NCBI GenBank assembly: GCA_017514125.1
Contig: JAFWKW010000015.1
Span: 1-44,094 of the forward strand
Direction: 5' to 3'
DNA: 44,094 bases
From: Candidatus Saccharimonadota bacterium
GTDB lineage: Bacteria; Patescibacteriota; Saccharimonadia; Saccharimonadales; Saccharimonadaceae
The translations under genes and the position numbers were made by a program. The notes beneath the pieces are model-generated. The model was not told the origin of the DNA, did no database searches, and worked only from the letters and a program-made list of their open reading frames with translations. Below, piece by piece: positions 7,579-14,899 of this stretch (within the stretch, counting starts at the first letter, position 1; every line of letters starts with the position of its first letter).

Positions 7579-8131
7579 AGCGGAATTATCCGTCAAGAGA
7601 AGTGTTATATCCTGCATATAGGTTAAGTCTGATACATCCTTTTCCTCACTAACACAGCGGATGTAGCGCCCAGTGAAGCGGCTGCCGTAGTCGGTATATA
7701 GGCTACTACCATTGTAAAGCAGGAAGTACCGTAACGCACCATTAGACGCCGTACTGCCCCACCAGTACCCGCGCGTAGACTCAACGACCAGCGTACCATT
7801 ACTGTAATACCCGCCCAGGACTGGGGAAAAGCTATTGACATAAGTAGTACTACCAGCATCTGGCCCTATACTGCGAGTCTGTTCCATAGTGGGTAAGCTC
7901 CAGTTCTTAGGGCATATGCTTTCTGTAGCTATAATAGTGTTATTTGTGCCAGTTATAGTATTAGCAGAAGCTGTAACATAGTTGTACCAAACCGTATTAC
8001 CTTCAGTATAATCATTGGAGCCACTATGGATACAAGCATTAGTATATCCACCTCCACTACCAGTTCCGGTAGTAGAATCATAAGTCCCATAGCACTCACC
8101 TCCGCTGGCGCCGCGTTTCTCTAAGTCGTAT
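7576..8131 (-). pseudogene. FISUMP-like cassette C4 (middle and C-terminal part)
   Basis: Read on the minus strand: GYDLEKRGASGGECYGTYDS, TVWYNYVTASANT, SICPKNWSLPTMEQT, NSFSPVLGGYYSNG, YWWGSTASNGALRYFLLYNG, YIRCVSEEKDVSDLTYMQD, then TLLLTDNSA and TGA at 7576-7578. It has the same domain extent as C2 but different variable residues. There is no start codon at the domain edge; the frame stays open back through repeat R3. The last codons lie past the 53-bp shared arm and belong to the N-terminal remnant's other strand. Confidence 0.75.
7607..7659 (-). repeat. 53-bp perfect inverted repeat, right arm
   Basis: The reverse complement of 6811-6863 without a mismatch. Confidence 0.93.
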
Positions 8132-8132
8132 C

Positions 8133-8199
8133 CATCCCTTGATACATTAGTGGATATAAAAAGACTAGACTTTAGGAGGCCTGGATACAGCGGATGTAG
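8133..8199 (-). repeat. Cassette-end inverted repeat, copy R3
   Basis: Identical over 67 bp to R1 (6061-6127). It lies between C4 (upstream edge) and C5 (its 3' end). Confidence 0.92.
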
Positions 8200-8444
8200 A
8201 GGCCAGTACGGCGGCCACTGTTGCCTCTATATAGGATACTATCATTGTAAATTAGGATATGTCGTGCCGCACCATTATACGCCGTAGAACCCCACCAGAA
8301 CCCGCGCGTAGATTCACTCTCCAGCGTACCAGCGATGTAACTCCCGCCCAGGATCGGGAAAAAACTGGTGACATAAGCGTTAGTATTATTACCTATACTT
8401 TCACTCTGTGATTTGCTAGGCAATGTCCAGCCTTTGGGGCAGAT
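8172..8444 (-). pseudogene. FISUMP-like cassette C5 (C-terminal part)
   Basis: Read on the minus strand: ICPKGWTLPSKSQSESIG, YVTSFFPILGGSYIAG, FWWGSTAYNGAARHILIYN, LYIRCIQAS, stop inside R3. Its 5' edge is ATCTGCCCC at 8444, the same edge as C1, and it abuts the ileS promoter region. It has no promoter or credible start. Confidence 0.75.
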
Positions 8445-8458
8445 ATATTAACCCATTA

Positions 8459-8487
8459 TTGTCAACACCCCTAAATTTTGATACAAT
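8459..8487 (+). promoter_or_regulatory. Promoter of ileS
   Basis: TTGTCA (8459-8464), 17 bp, TACAAT (8482-8487), then 7 nt to the ileS ATG, giving an almost leaderless mRNA. Confidence 0.8.
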
Positions 8488-8494
8488 AATAGAT

Positions 8495-11400
8495 ATGAAA
8501 TATAGAGCGGGAGAGAGGCGAAAAGCCTTAGAATACGAAAAGGCTCTCATAGACTGGTGGAAGAAAAACAAAACTTTCGAAAAATCCATCGAAGAGAGGC
8601 CAGAAGACAAGAGTTATGTTTTTTATGACGGCCCACCGTTTATTACTGGCATGCCTCATCACGGCACACTGCTCAGTTCTATTGTCAAAGACGCTGTCCC
8701 CCGCTTTTGGACTATGCGAGGCTATAGGGTAGAAAGACGCTGGGGCTGGGATTGTCACGGTCTCCCTGCGGAAAACTTTGTGGAAAAACAGCTTGGCATT
8801 ACCGACAGAAGGGATATCGGCACCAAGTGGAGCTTAGAGGATTACATCATAAAAGCCAGAGAATCTATGGTGGCGAATTCCGAAGAATGGAGAAGTACGA
8901 TAGATCGCTGTGGCCGTTGGGTAGATTTTGATCATCCTTATCGCACCATGAACAAAGATTTTATGGAGTCTGTCTGGTGGGCCTTCAAAAAATTATACGA
9001 AGCCGGCAAAATCTATGAAGGCAGAAAAGTCCTCATGTACGACACTAAATTCGCCACCCCTGTATCTAAGGCCGAGGTGACTATGGACAACGACGCCTAC
9101 CAGACTGTCACCGACCCTTCCGCCTACGTGAAATTTAAGGGTAAAGATTTTACTTTTCTCGCCTGGACTACCACTCCTTGGACCTTGATGGCCAATAGAG
9201 CTCTCGCAGTTAATCCAGATATGGACTATATTGCTGTTGAAGTTGATGGCGAAAAATACATTATTGCCGAATCTCGCGCAGCACAGGTTTTTGGATCTGA
9301 CATAGTTGAACATGGACGGGTGACGGCCCTGGAGGGGGCCCCCCGCGAGCTTCAGCGAGTGGGGGAGGAGAAGGGCCGGCAGGACCCGTCCAAAATCAAA
9401 GGTAAAGATTTAGAAGGCTTAGAATACGAATCTCTAGACGGTACCAAGTGTAAAGTCTTCGCCGCCAATTTTGTAGGAGAAGAAGAAGGTACCGGCATCG
9501 TTCATATCGCTCCCGCCTACGGTGAAGACGACTATGAACTCTATAAGAAACACGAAAAAGAAATCGGCTTCATCGATACTTTAGACGAAAACGGCTATTA
9601 TATAGAAGAATATGCTGACAAACTCCACGAACTAGGCGTAAGAGATACCGACGAACACGGCATCCAAATTTGGGCTGCTAATAAATTCATCGCCAAATGC
9701 CTAGAAGAAAAGGGAATTGTCTATAAAATCGAATATATCCAGCACGAATATCCATTTAATCCGCGTTCCAAAGAGCGCATTATGTACCGCGCCTTCCCAT
9801 CTTGGTTCTTCGATGTAGAAAACCAAAAAGAACTGATGCTAGCCGAGAACGAAAACATCAACTGGTTCCCAGATTATCTTAAGAGAGGCCGCTTTGCCAA
9901 AAATATCGAAGCCGCCCCAGACTGGAACCTTTCGAGAGATCGTTTCTGGGCCACCGCTATGCCAGTTTGGAAGGGTGAAAAAACCGGTGCCATCAAAGTT
10001 TTTGGCTCGTATGAAGAACTGAAAGAGTTCTCTGGTGTAGAATTAGAGGACTACCATCGACCGTGGGTAGACGAAGTAGAGTTTGATGCTTATGTAGATG
10101 AACATGGACGGGTGACGCGCATGGAGGGGGCCCCCCGCGAGCTTCAGCGAGTGGGGGAGGAGAATGCGCGGCAGGACCCGTCCAGTGATCATTTTACTCG
10201 TATTGAAAAGGTCCTAGACTGCTGGTTCGAATCCGGTTCTATGCCATTTGCTCAGCTTCATTACCCATTCGAAAACAAAGAAAAGTTTGAAAAGAACTAC
10301 CCAGCCGATTTTATCGTAGAATATGTCGGCCAAGTTCGCGCTTGGTTCTACTATGTCCACACTGTAAATACCGCTCTAGCCGAGATTGGCGCCTTTGGCG
10401 AAAAGGCTAAAAAAGGTCATAAAAACGCCTACAAAAACGTTATTACCACTGGTACCTTGGCAGGGAACGACGGCCGCAAGATGAGCAAATCTCTCGGCAA
10501 TTACACCGACCCGAACGTCCTCATGGACCAATACTCTGCCGATGCCTACAGATTTCTCTTGCTATCTAGTCCAGTGATGTCTGGCGAAGATTTCGCTATG
10601 CTTGACAAAGACGTCTCCGACGTCAGTCGCAAACTCGCTATGCTCTGGAATGTCTACGACTTCTTCACCACCTACGCCGAGATTGACAATATAGATAGTG
10701 ACAATCTAAAAGACGTCAAGTCAACAAACCCCCTTGACATATGGATCGTTTCTCGTGTATATGAATTAAGAAGTCATATCACCGAGAATATGGAGAATTA
10801 CAACCTCCCAGCCGCTCTAGAGACTGTTTTGCCATTTATAGACGATTTATCCAACTGGTTCGTTCGCCGCTCCCGTCGCCGTTTTTCCAAAAACGACGAT
10901 AAAAAAGACAAAATGGCTGCTTACAGTACGCTTTACTATATATTAATATATATAGCGCATTTAATGGCTCCATTCACCCCATTCTTAGCTGAAGAGCTCT
11001 ATCAGAAACTCACTGGCGAGAATAAATCCATCCATCTAGAAACGTGGCCAGAAGCCGGCGAGATTAATCAAGAGGTTTTGGATAATATGTCTCGCACCCG
11101 CCAAATCATCACCGATGCCCTGAGTCTAAGGATGCAAAAGTCCGACACCGAAGACCAGATCAAGGTCCGTCAGCCACTCTCGAGCCTCGTTTACCCAGGC
11201 GAAAAGTTAGATGATTTCTACGAGCAAATTATAAAAGACGAAGTCAACGTCAAAAAAATCTCAAACGGCAAAGAATTGAAATTAGATAAAACTCTTACCA
11301 AAGAATTAAGGGAAGAAGGCTACGCCCGCGATCTCATCCGTGCCATCCAGTCCGCCCGCAAGCACGCCGGCTTACAGATGGATGATCACATCAAACTCTC

Positions 11401-11545
11401 CCTCTCCGCCGAAATCCCACAAGCCCACATCGAACTTGTAAAAACCGAAGTCCTCGCCGACAAACTTACTAACGATGGCAACTACGCCCACGACGAAATC
11501 GCTAAAATAAACGGCGAAAACATCACAATTAGTCTAGAAAAATAA
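8495..11545 (+). CDS. ileS: Isoleucyl-tRNA synthetase with two in-frame palindromic insertions
   Basis: Charges tRNA-Ile. The HIGH-type motif is PHHG (54-57, in GPPFITGMPHHGT), the editing domain holds TTPWTL, WFESGSMPFAQ follows, and KMSKS starts at about residue 662. The GMPHHGT form and lack of a C-terminal zinc finger suggest the type-2 (eukaryote-like) class. Residues of about 273-300 (editing-domain loop) and 537-563 (just before the CWFESGSM motif) come from two copies of an 80-bp palindromic element in the same frame (GRVTALEGAPRELQRVGEEK and GRVTRMEGAPRELQRVGEEN). Length 1016. The ATG at 8495 is chosen because a promoter ends 7 nt upstream and the in-frame ATG at 8423 lies inside a cassette. 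Confidence 0.96.
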   Translation: MKYRAGERRKALEYEKALIDWWKKNKTFEKSIEERPEDKSYVFYDGPPFITGMPHHGTLLSSIVKDAVPRFWTMRGYRVERRWGWDCHGLPAENFVEKQLGITDRRDIGTKWSLEDYIIKARESMVANSEEWRSTIDRCGRWVDFDHPYRTMNKDFMESVWWAFKKLYEAGKIYEGRKVLMYDTKFATPVSKAEVTMDNDAYQTVTDPSAYVKFKGKDFTFLAWTTTPWTLMANRALAVNPDMDYIAVEVDGEKYIIAESRAAQVFGSDIVEHGRVTALEGAPRELQRVGEEKGRQDPSKIKGKDLEGLEYESLDGTKCKVFAANFVGEEEGTGIVHIAPAYGEDDYELYKKHEKEIGFIDTLDENGYYIEEYADKLHELGVRDTDEHGIQIWAANKFIAKCLEEKGIVYKIEYIQHEYPFNPRSKERIMYRAFPSWFFDVENQKELMLAENENINWFPDYLKRGRFAKNIEAAPDWNLSRDRFWATAMPVWKGEKTGAIKVFGSYEELKEFSGVELEDYHRPWVDEVEFDAYVDEHGRVTRMEGAPRELQRVGEENARQDPSSDHFTRIEKVLDCWFESGSMPFAQLHYPFENKEKFEKNYPADFIVEYVGQVRAWFYYVHTVNTALAEIGAFGEKAKKGHKNAYKNVITTGTLAGNDGRKMSKSLGNYTDPNVLMDQYSADAYRFLLLSSPVMSGEDFAMLDKDVSDVSRKLAMLWNVYDFFTTYAEIDNIDSDNLKDVKSTNPLDIWIVSRVYELRSHITENMENYNLPAALETVLPFIDDLSNWFVRRSRRRFSKNDDKKDKMAAYSTLYYILIYIAHLMAPFTPFLAEELYQKLTGENKSIHLETWPEAGEINQEVLDNMSRTRQIITDALSLRMQKSDTEDQIKVRQPLSSLVYPGEKLDDFYEQIIKDEVNVKKISNGKELKLDKTLTKELREEGYARDLIRAIQSARKHAGLQMDDHIKLSLSAEIPQAHIELVKTEVLADKLTNDGNYAHDEIAKINGENITISLEK
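9313..9392 (+). repeat. Palindromic element E1, inside ileS
   Basis: 80 bp with outer arms TGGACGGGT and ACCCGTCCA. The next stem is GGCCCT/AGGGCC, with an inner C-run/G-run hairpin. It is translated in frame as part of ileS. Confidence 0.9.
10105..10184 (+). repeat. Palindromic element E2, inside ileS
   Basis: 80 bp with outer arms as in E1. The second stem is GCGCAT/ATGCGC, so both sides have changed together relative to E1. It is read in the same frame. Confidence 0.9.
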
Positions 11546-11621
11546 AATGAGTCATATTTTCCAAGCCATAATTCTACCCCTGTTAGATTTGACTTTTTTG
11601 CTTATTTTAGCACAATCACTA

Positions 11622-11650
11622 TTGACATTTTTGCCCAACTGTGCTATACT
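11622..11650 (+). promoter_or_regulatory. Promoter of the small-ORF unit
   Basis: TTGACA (11622-11627), 17 bp, TATACT (11645-11650) with CTGTGC before the -10. The predicted 84-nt leader is A-rich with a stem GTTAGAA/TTCTAAC (11659-11665 with 11679-11685) at its 5' end. Confidence 0.85.
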
Positions 11651-11740
11651 CAAATCAAGTTAGAAAACAAAATAAACATTCTAACAAACAAAATTACAAC
11701 ACAAAAACAAAAATAATCAAAAACAAAAAAGGAGCAAACA

Positions 11741-11995
11741 ATGGCGGCAAACAAAAACAAAATACAAACTCTAAACATTCCAAACAAGGTAGTCAACTCA
11801 GAATGGAGAGATGATATCGACGTAGATTACGCCATTTACGGAGATAACGAGAAACAAGAAGGAGAATATATCAGTCCCAAAACCGTAAGTAGAGAGTCCA
11901 TCAAAGAGATTAAAAGCTTCCAAGAAAAACTCGCCTTCAGAAGTTTAAAGAAATTTAGACAAAAAGAACAGCGCAAACTCGCTGCTATAGCCTAA
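11741..11995 (+). CDS. Hypothetical 84-residue charged protein
   Basis: Not recognised. It has AAAGGAG 8 nt before ATG. The sequence is hydrophilic and lacks a signal or membrane segment. The second half is a likely helix rich in Lys, Arg and Glu (ESIKEIKSFQEKLAFRSLKK). A consensus promoter and a long A-rich leader suggest strong expression. It is the first gene of a unit ending at the terminator at 12162. Confidence 0.7.
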   Translation: MAANKNKIQTLNIPNKVVNSEWRDDIDVDYAIYGDNEKQEGEYISPKTVSRESIKEIKSFQEKLAFRSLKKFRQKEQRKLAAIA

Positions 11996-12008
11996 AAAGG
12001 ACAAAACT

Positions 12009-12092
12009 ATGGAACTCGCACTTTATCGTATCGACCCCCTATACTACAGCATCGTATACCACATTATATTATCTGTATTATGCGTGGTCTAA
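12009..12092 (+). CDS. Possible 27-residue hydrophobic peptide
   Basis: AAAGGAC precedes ATG 12009. The peptide runs MELALYRIDPLYYSIVYHII then LSVLCVV and could span a membrane. It is too short for homology-based support; the ribosome binding site, position in the unit and hydrophobic content are the only evidence. Confidence 0.4.
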   Translation: MELALYRIDPLYYSIVYHIILSVLCVV

Positions 12093-12110
12093 AAGCATCA
12101 AACAAAAAAG

Positions 12111-12127
12111 AAAGGAGACCAATGTAA
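12111..12127 (+). other. Start-stop element (ATG-TAA) with strong ribosome binding site
   Basis: AAAGGAG (12111-12117) is followed after 4 nt by ATG TAA (12122-12127). It may be the remains of a deleted ORF or a ribosome-holding leader signal. Confidence 0.35.
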
Positions 12128-12161
12128 CGATTAAAACAAAAAACAAAAACCACTAGCCATT

Positions 12162-12192
12162 AAAAAACCGAACAACCCGTTCGGTTTTTTAA
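12162..12192 (+). terminator. Intrinsic terminator
   Basis: A perfect 12-bp stem AAAAAACCGAAC/GTTCGGTTTTTT with loop AACCC and a T tail ends the small-ORF unit. Confidence 0.95.
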
Positions 12193-12196
12193 TAAC

Positions 12197-12224
12197 TTGA
12201 CTTTCTTAGTAGGATTATGATAAT
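12197..12224 (+). promoter_or_regulatory. Probable promoter of the surface-protein unit
   Basis: TTGACT (12197-12202), 16 bp, GATAAT (12219-12224). Transcription would start about 35 nt before ATG 12266. Confidence 0.5.
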
Positions 12225-12265
12225 CTTATAAGCAGAAAGGTAATACATATAACAAAATTTAAACC

Positions 12266-12589
12266 ATGGAATCATATCTTGTCGACCAGGAAATTTTGGA
12301 GCAATTCGCTGACCATTTGATTGGCGAAAAGTATCCAGATCAACCCGTTAGCATGCATGCTAACACCAAAAAAGAAATTATGAGAGTTTTGGATCATCAG
12401 GTCCTAAAAAACATTCTCGCCAGCCTCACCAAAGAGCAGGGTGCTGAGCTTAACCGACTCTTAGATAAAAGCGAAAACCCTACCGTGTTCGAGGCTTTCT
12501 TTACTCGCCACGATATCAATCTAGAAGAAATTATCAAAAACACCATGGTTCAAGTTAGAAACAATTTTTTAGGAGGAAGCAATGCGTAG
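12266..12589 (+). CDS. Small helical protein, resembling DUF5663-type CPR proteins
   Basis: 107 residues, predicted all-helical with no membrane segment. The C-terminal part (LASLTKEQGAELNRLLDKSE, then a helix ending IKNTMVQVRNNFLGG) resembles the small DUF5663 family of Saccharibacteria and related phyla, in which a Leu-rich helix with TxEQ precedes a Glu/Asp-rich helix. It overlaps the next gene by 8 nt, so the two products are likely made together. Function unknown; the family name comes from memory of the pattern. Confidence 0.6.
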   Translation: MESYLVDQEILEQFADHLIGEKYPDQPVSMHANTKKEIMRVLDHQVLKNILASLTKEQGAELNRLLDKSENPTVFEAFFTRHDINLEEIIKNTMVQVRNNFLGGSNA

Positions 12590-14882
12590 TCCCAACTCCC
12601 TCAATGATTTCCTTGGCAATGATTCCGAAAAAACCGACGATTTTCAAGCTATAAATCAAGAACGCGGCAAGAACACATTAAGAGGCGCCGAACTCGCCAA
12701 AAGGCGCGAAGAGTTATTAAAGAAAAAAGCCGAGCTCGAAGCCAAACTTCGCGCTGCTGGCATCGACCCTAAAGAAATCGAAGAAAAAGCTCGCGCCGAT
12801 TATTATGCCAAAAACAGCCAAAAGTCAGAGTCTACTCCAAAAGCTCCAAAGTCCCCCAAATCTCCAGAACCACCATATAAAGAGCGCGTACTCCACGACG
12901 AACACTTAGGAATGACGACAACTCTTAGAGCTGCCCCCGGTTATGAAGACGTTTTTCCTGGTATGTTTAATCAAAAAGCACCCGAACCAACAGAACCCGA
13001 AGAAGACGAATACTACGAAGAAGATTACTATGACGACGAAGAAGATTTAAAAGATGCTCCAGAAGTTCCCCCATCCGTAGTCGCCAAAAAAATCAAAAGC
13101 AACAAAGGTATTAGGAAACTTATCGCCGGCGCTATAATTGCCTTAACTACTACTATCGCTGCTACCGCGCTCGGTGGTTTCTTCCTAAATAAGAACAAAA
13201 AAGACGCCGCAACAAAAAATCCAGTCGCCACCGAGGCTACCACTCCAATCGAAATCGACGACGAAGAAGAAATTGCTGATTTTGAAGATATCCCCGATCA
13301 AGAAAATACTATCTCTGAAAACATCATCTCTGAAAACACCATATCCGAGAACTCTGTCGAAAATACCGATGTATCTGGCGAAACCGCTTACGGCGTTGGA
13401 TATGATTATTCCGAATACAGCGATCGCGCCGCCAAAGTTTCCAAAAACGCCTATGGCTACAATAAAGAAGATCAGTTTGGCAATAGAGCCGCAACCACTG
13501 AGGGTATCATAGGGATGGCTACTAAAGAGCCCGAAGCTCTCGCTTCTTATGCTTACAATGTCTTTACTGATGATGAAAAGAAAGATCTCGGCATCAGTGG
13601 CCTTTCTATGACTCAGATTGATGACAAGTTTGACAAAGAAGGTGGTGGCGAGCTCCAACAGAAACTTCTCGACAAATTCCGCCAAATTCTCGAAGACGAG
13701 AAAAACACTCGCTTCAATTTCTACCACGAAAACGACACTGAGCAGACTAACTACATATTCTTTATTGATACTAATACCGACGGCATTCTCACTCCAGATG
13801 AGCTACACCTTGGTTACGATACCAAGAAACGCAACAACGCTCCTCAGGTAGACATCTATCGTACTATCACTAACGCCGACGGTACTACCAAGGAAAAGAA
13901 GATGCTCGATCTCAATATGCGATGTGGCTATCAGCCAAATTATGAAATCGCTCCAGCCGGCGTCAAACACGTCAAGGCTAATCAAACGGTAATTCAAAAC
14001 GTTGCTCCGGTAATCACTAATACCCCAGTTACCCCGATTATTACCGGCGGTGGCCCAGTCTCTACTCCTACTCCAGACAAACCTGATAAACCAGATAAAC
14101 CGGACAAACCTGATAAACCTGATAAACCAGACAAACCTGATAAACCAGATAAGCCAGACAAACCCGACAAGCCAGACAAGCCAACTCCAACCCCAACCCC
14201 AACTCCAGATCCAGACCCAACCCCAACTCCAGATCCGGATCCAACCCCAACTCCAGATCCGGATCCAACCCCAACTCCTCCTGATCCAACCCCAACCCCT
14301 CCAGATCCAACTCCAACTCCAGATCCAACTCCAACTCCAACCCCAGATCCAACTCCAACTCCTCCAGACCCAACTCCAACCCCTCCTGACGATGAGCACG
14401 AACACAAAAACGAAGATAAGGAAAAGGAATATGCTGGCGATCACGTCGACCAACGTGGTATAGATAACAACGTTACTCCACCGACCAGCAAAGAGCAAGA
14501 CCAAGAAAACTTCGACGCTATCGAAGAACAAAGGAAAGCCGATGAAGCTGCAAAAGCTGAGGCTGATCGCATAGCCGAAGAGCAAAGAAAAGCCGAAGAA
14601 GCCGCCAGAGAAGAAGCCGAGCATCGTGAGGTAGCCGACGAATCCAATGCCGAAGAAACTGAAAAGGCTGATGAAGCCAAAGAAAAAGCCGAAGAAGAAG
14701 CTAAAAGAGAGCAGGAAGAGTCCGCCAGAGAAGAGCGTGAAAATCGCGAAGAACAAGAGCGAAGGGAAGAAGCTCAGCGTGAAGCCAATGAGCACGCTGA
14801 AGAGGATAGCAAAGAATCTGAATCTCATTCGGATGATACCGCTAGCGAACGTGCTGATGCCTTTAATAATGGAGACTTCTAA
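12582..14882 (+). CDS. Large membrane-anchored surface protein with EF-hand and PDK/PTP repeats
   Basis: 766 residues after an AGGAGGA site. Residues 1-175 are charged, helical and probably cytoplasmic. One membrane helix (about 178-200) starts GAIIALTTTIAATALGGFFL. The outside part holds acidic linkers, a globular region and an EF-hand calcium loop DTNTDGILTPDE (396-407), as in dockerins and calcium-binding adhesins. Then come about 12 PDK triplets (about 499-533), a PTP/DPDP repeat stretch to about 605, and a Glu/Ala/Arg coiled coil to the end. The Pro repeats look like a wall-spanning stalk. It is co-transcribed with the next gene. Role in host contact is an inference. Confidence 0.75.
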   Translation: MRSPNSLNDFLGNDSEKTDDFQAINQERGKNTLRGAELAKRREELLKKKAELEAKLRAAGIDPKEIEEKARADYYAKNSQKSESTPKAPKSPKSPEPPYKERVLHDEHLGMTTTLRAAPGYEDVFPGMFNQKAPEPTEPEEDEYYEEDYYDDEEDLKDAPEVPPSVVAKKIKSNKGIRKLIAGAIIALTTTIAATALGGFFLNKNKKDAATKNPVATEATTPIEIDDEEEIADFEDIPDQENTISENIISENTISENSVENTDVSGETAYGVGYDYSEYSDRAAKVSKNAYGYNKEDQFGNRAATTEGIIGMATKEPEALASYAYNVFTDDEKKDLGISGLSMTQIDDKFDKEGGGELQQKLLDKFRQILEDEKNTRFNFYHENDTEQTNYIFFIDTNTDGILTPDELHLGYDTKKRNNAPQVDIYRTITNADGTTKEKKMLDLNMRCGYQPNYEIAPAGVKHVKANQTVIQNVAPVITNTPVTPIITGGGPVSTPTPDKPDKPDKPDKPDKPDKPDKPDKPDKPDKPDKPDKPTPTPTPTPDPDPTPTPDPDPTPTPDPDPTPTPPDPTPTPPDPTPTPDPTPTPTPDPTPTPPDPTPTPPDDEHEHKNEDKEKEYAGDHVDQRGIDNNVTPPTSKEQDQENFDAIEEQRKADEAAKAEADRIAEEQRKAEEAAREEAEHREVADESNAEETEKADEAKEKAEEEAKREQEESAREERENREEQERREEAQREANEHAEEDSKESESHSDDTASERADAFNNGDF
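14074..14390 (+). repeat. In-gene tandem repeats (PDK and PTP/DPDP units)
   Basis: Nine-base units coding Pro-Asp-Lys run to about 14180, followed by CCAACTCCA-type and CCAGATCCGGAT units. Copy number is likely to vary by slippage. The reverse strand stays open here only because of the repeats. Confidence 0.9.
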
Positions 14883-14899
14883 TAAAGAAAGGAAAGGAA

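Noticed and set aside
6061-8444. Diversity-generating retroelement with variable lectin domains
   Set aside because: The cassettes look like variable lectin proteins, but there is no reverse transcriptase or template repeat in the window, and the differences are not limited to adenine positions.
8423-8494. Longer IleRS start at 8423
   Set aside because: It would run through cassette C5 and the -35/-10 boxes; the family starts at about residue KYRAGERR.
13803-14828. Long reverse-strand ORFs over the repeat region
   Set aside because: They are shadows of the Pro/Asp/Lys repeats in the plus-strand surface protein, with very biased amino acid content and no start signals.
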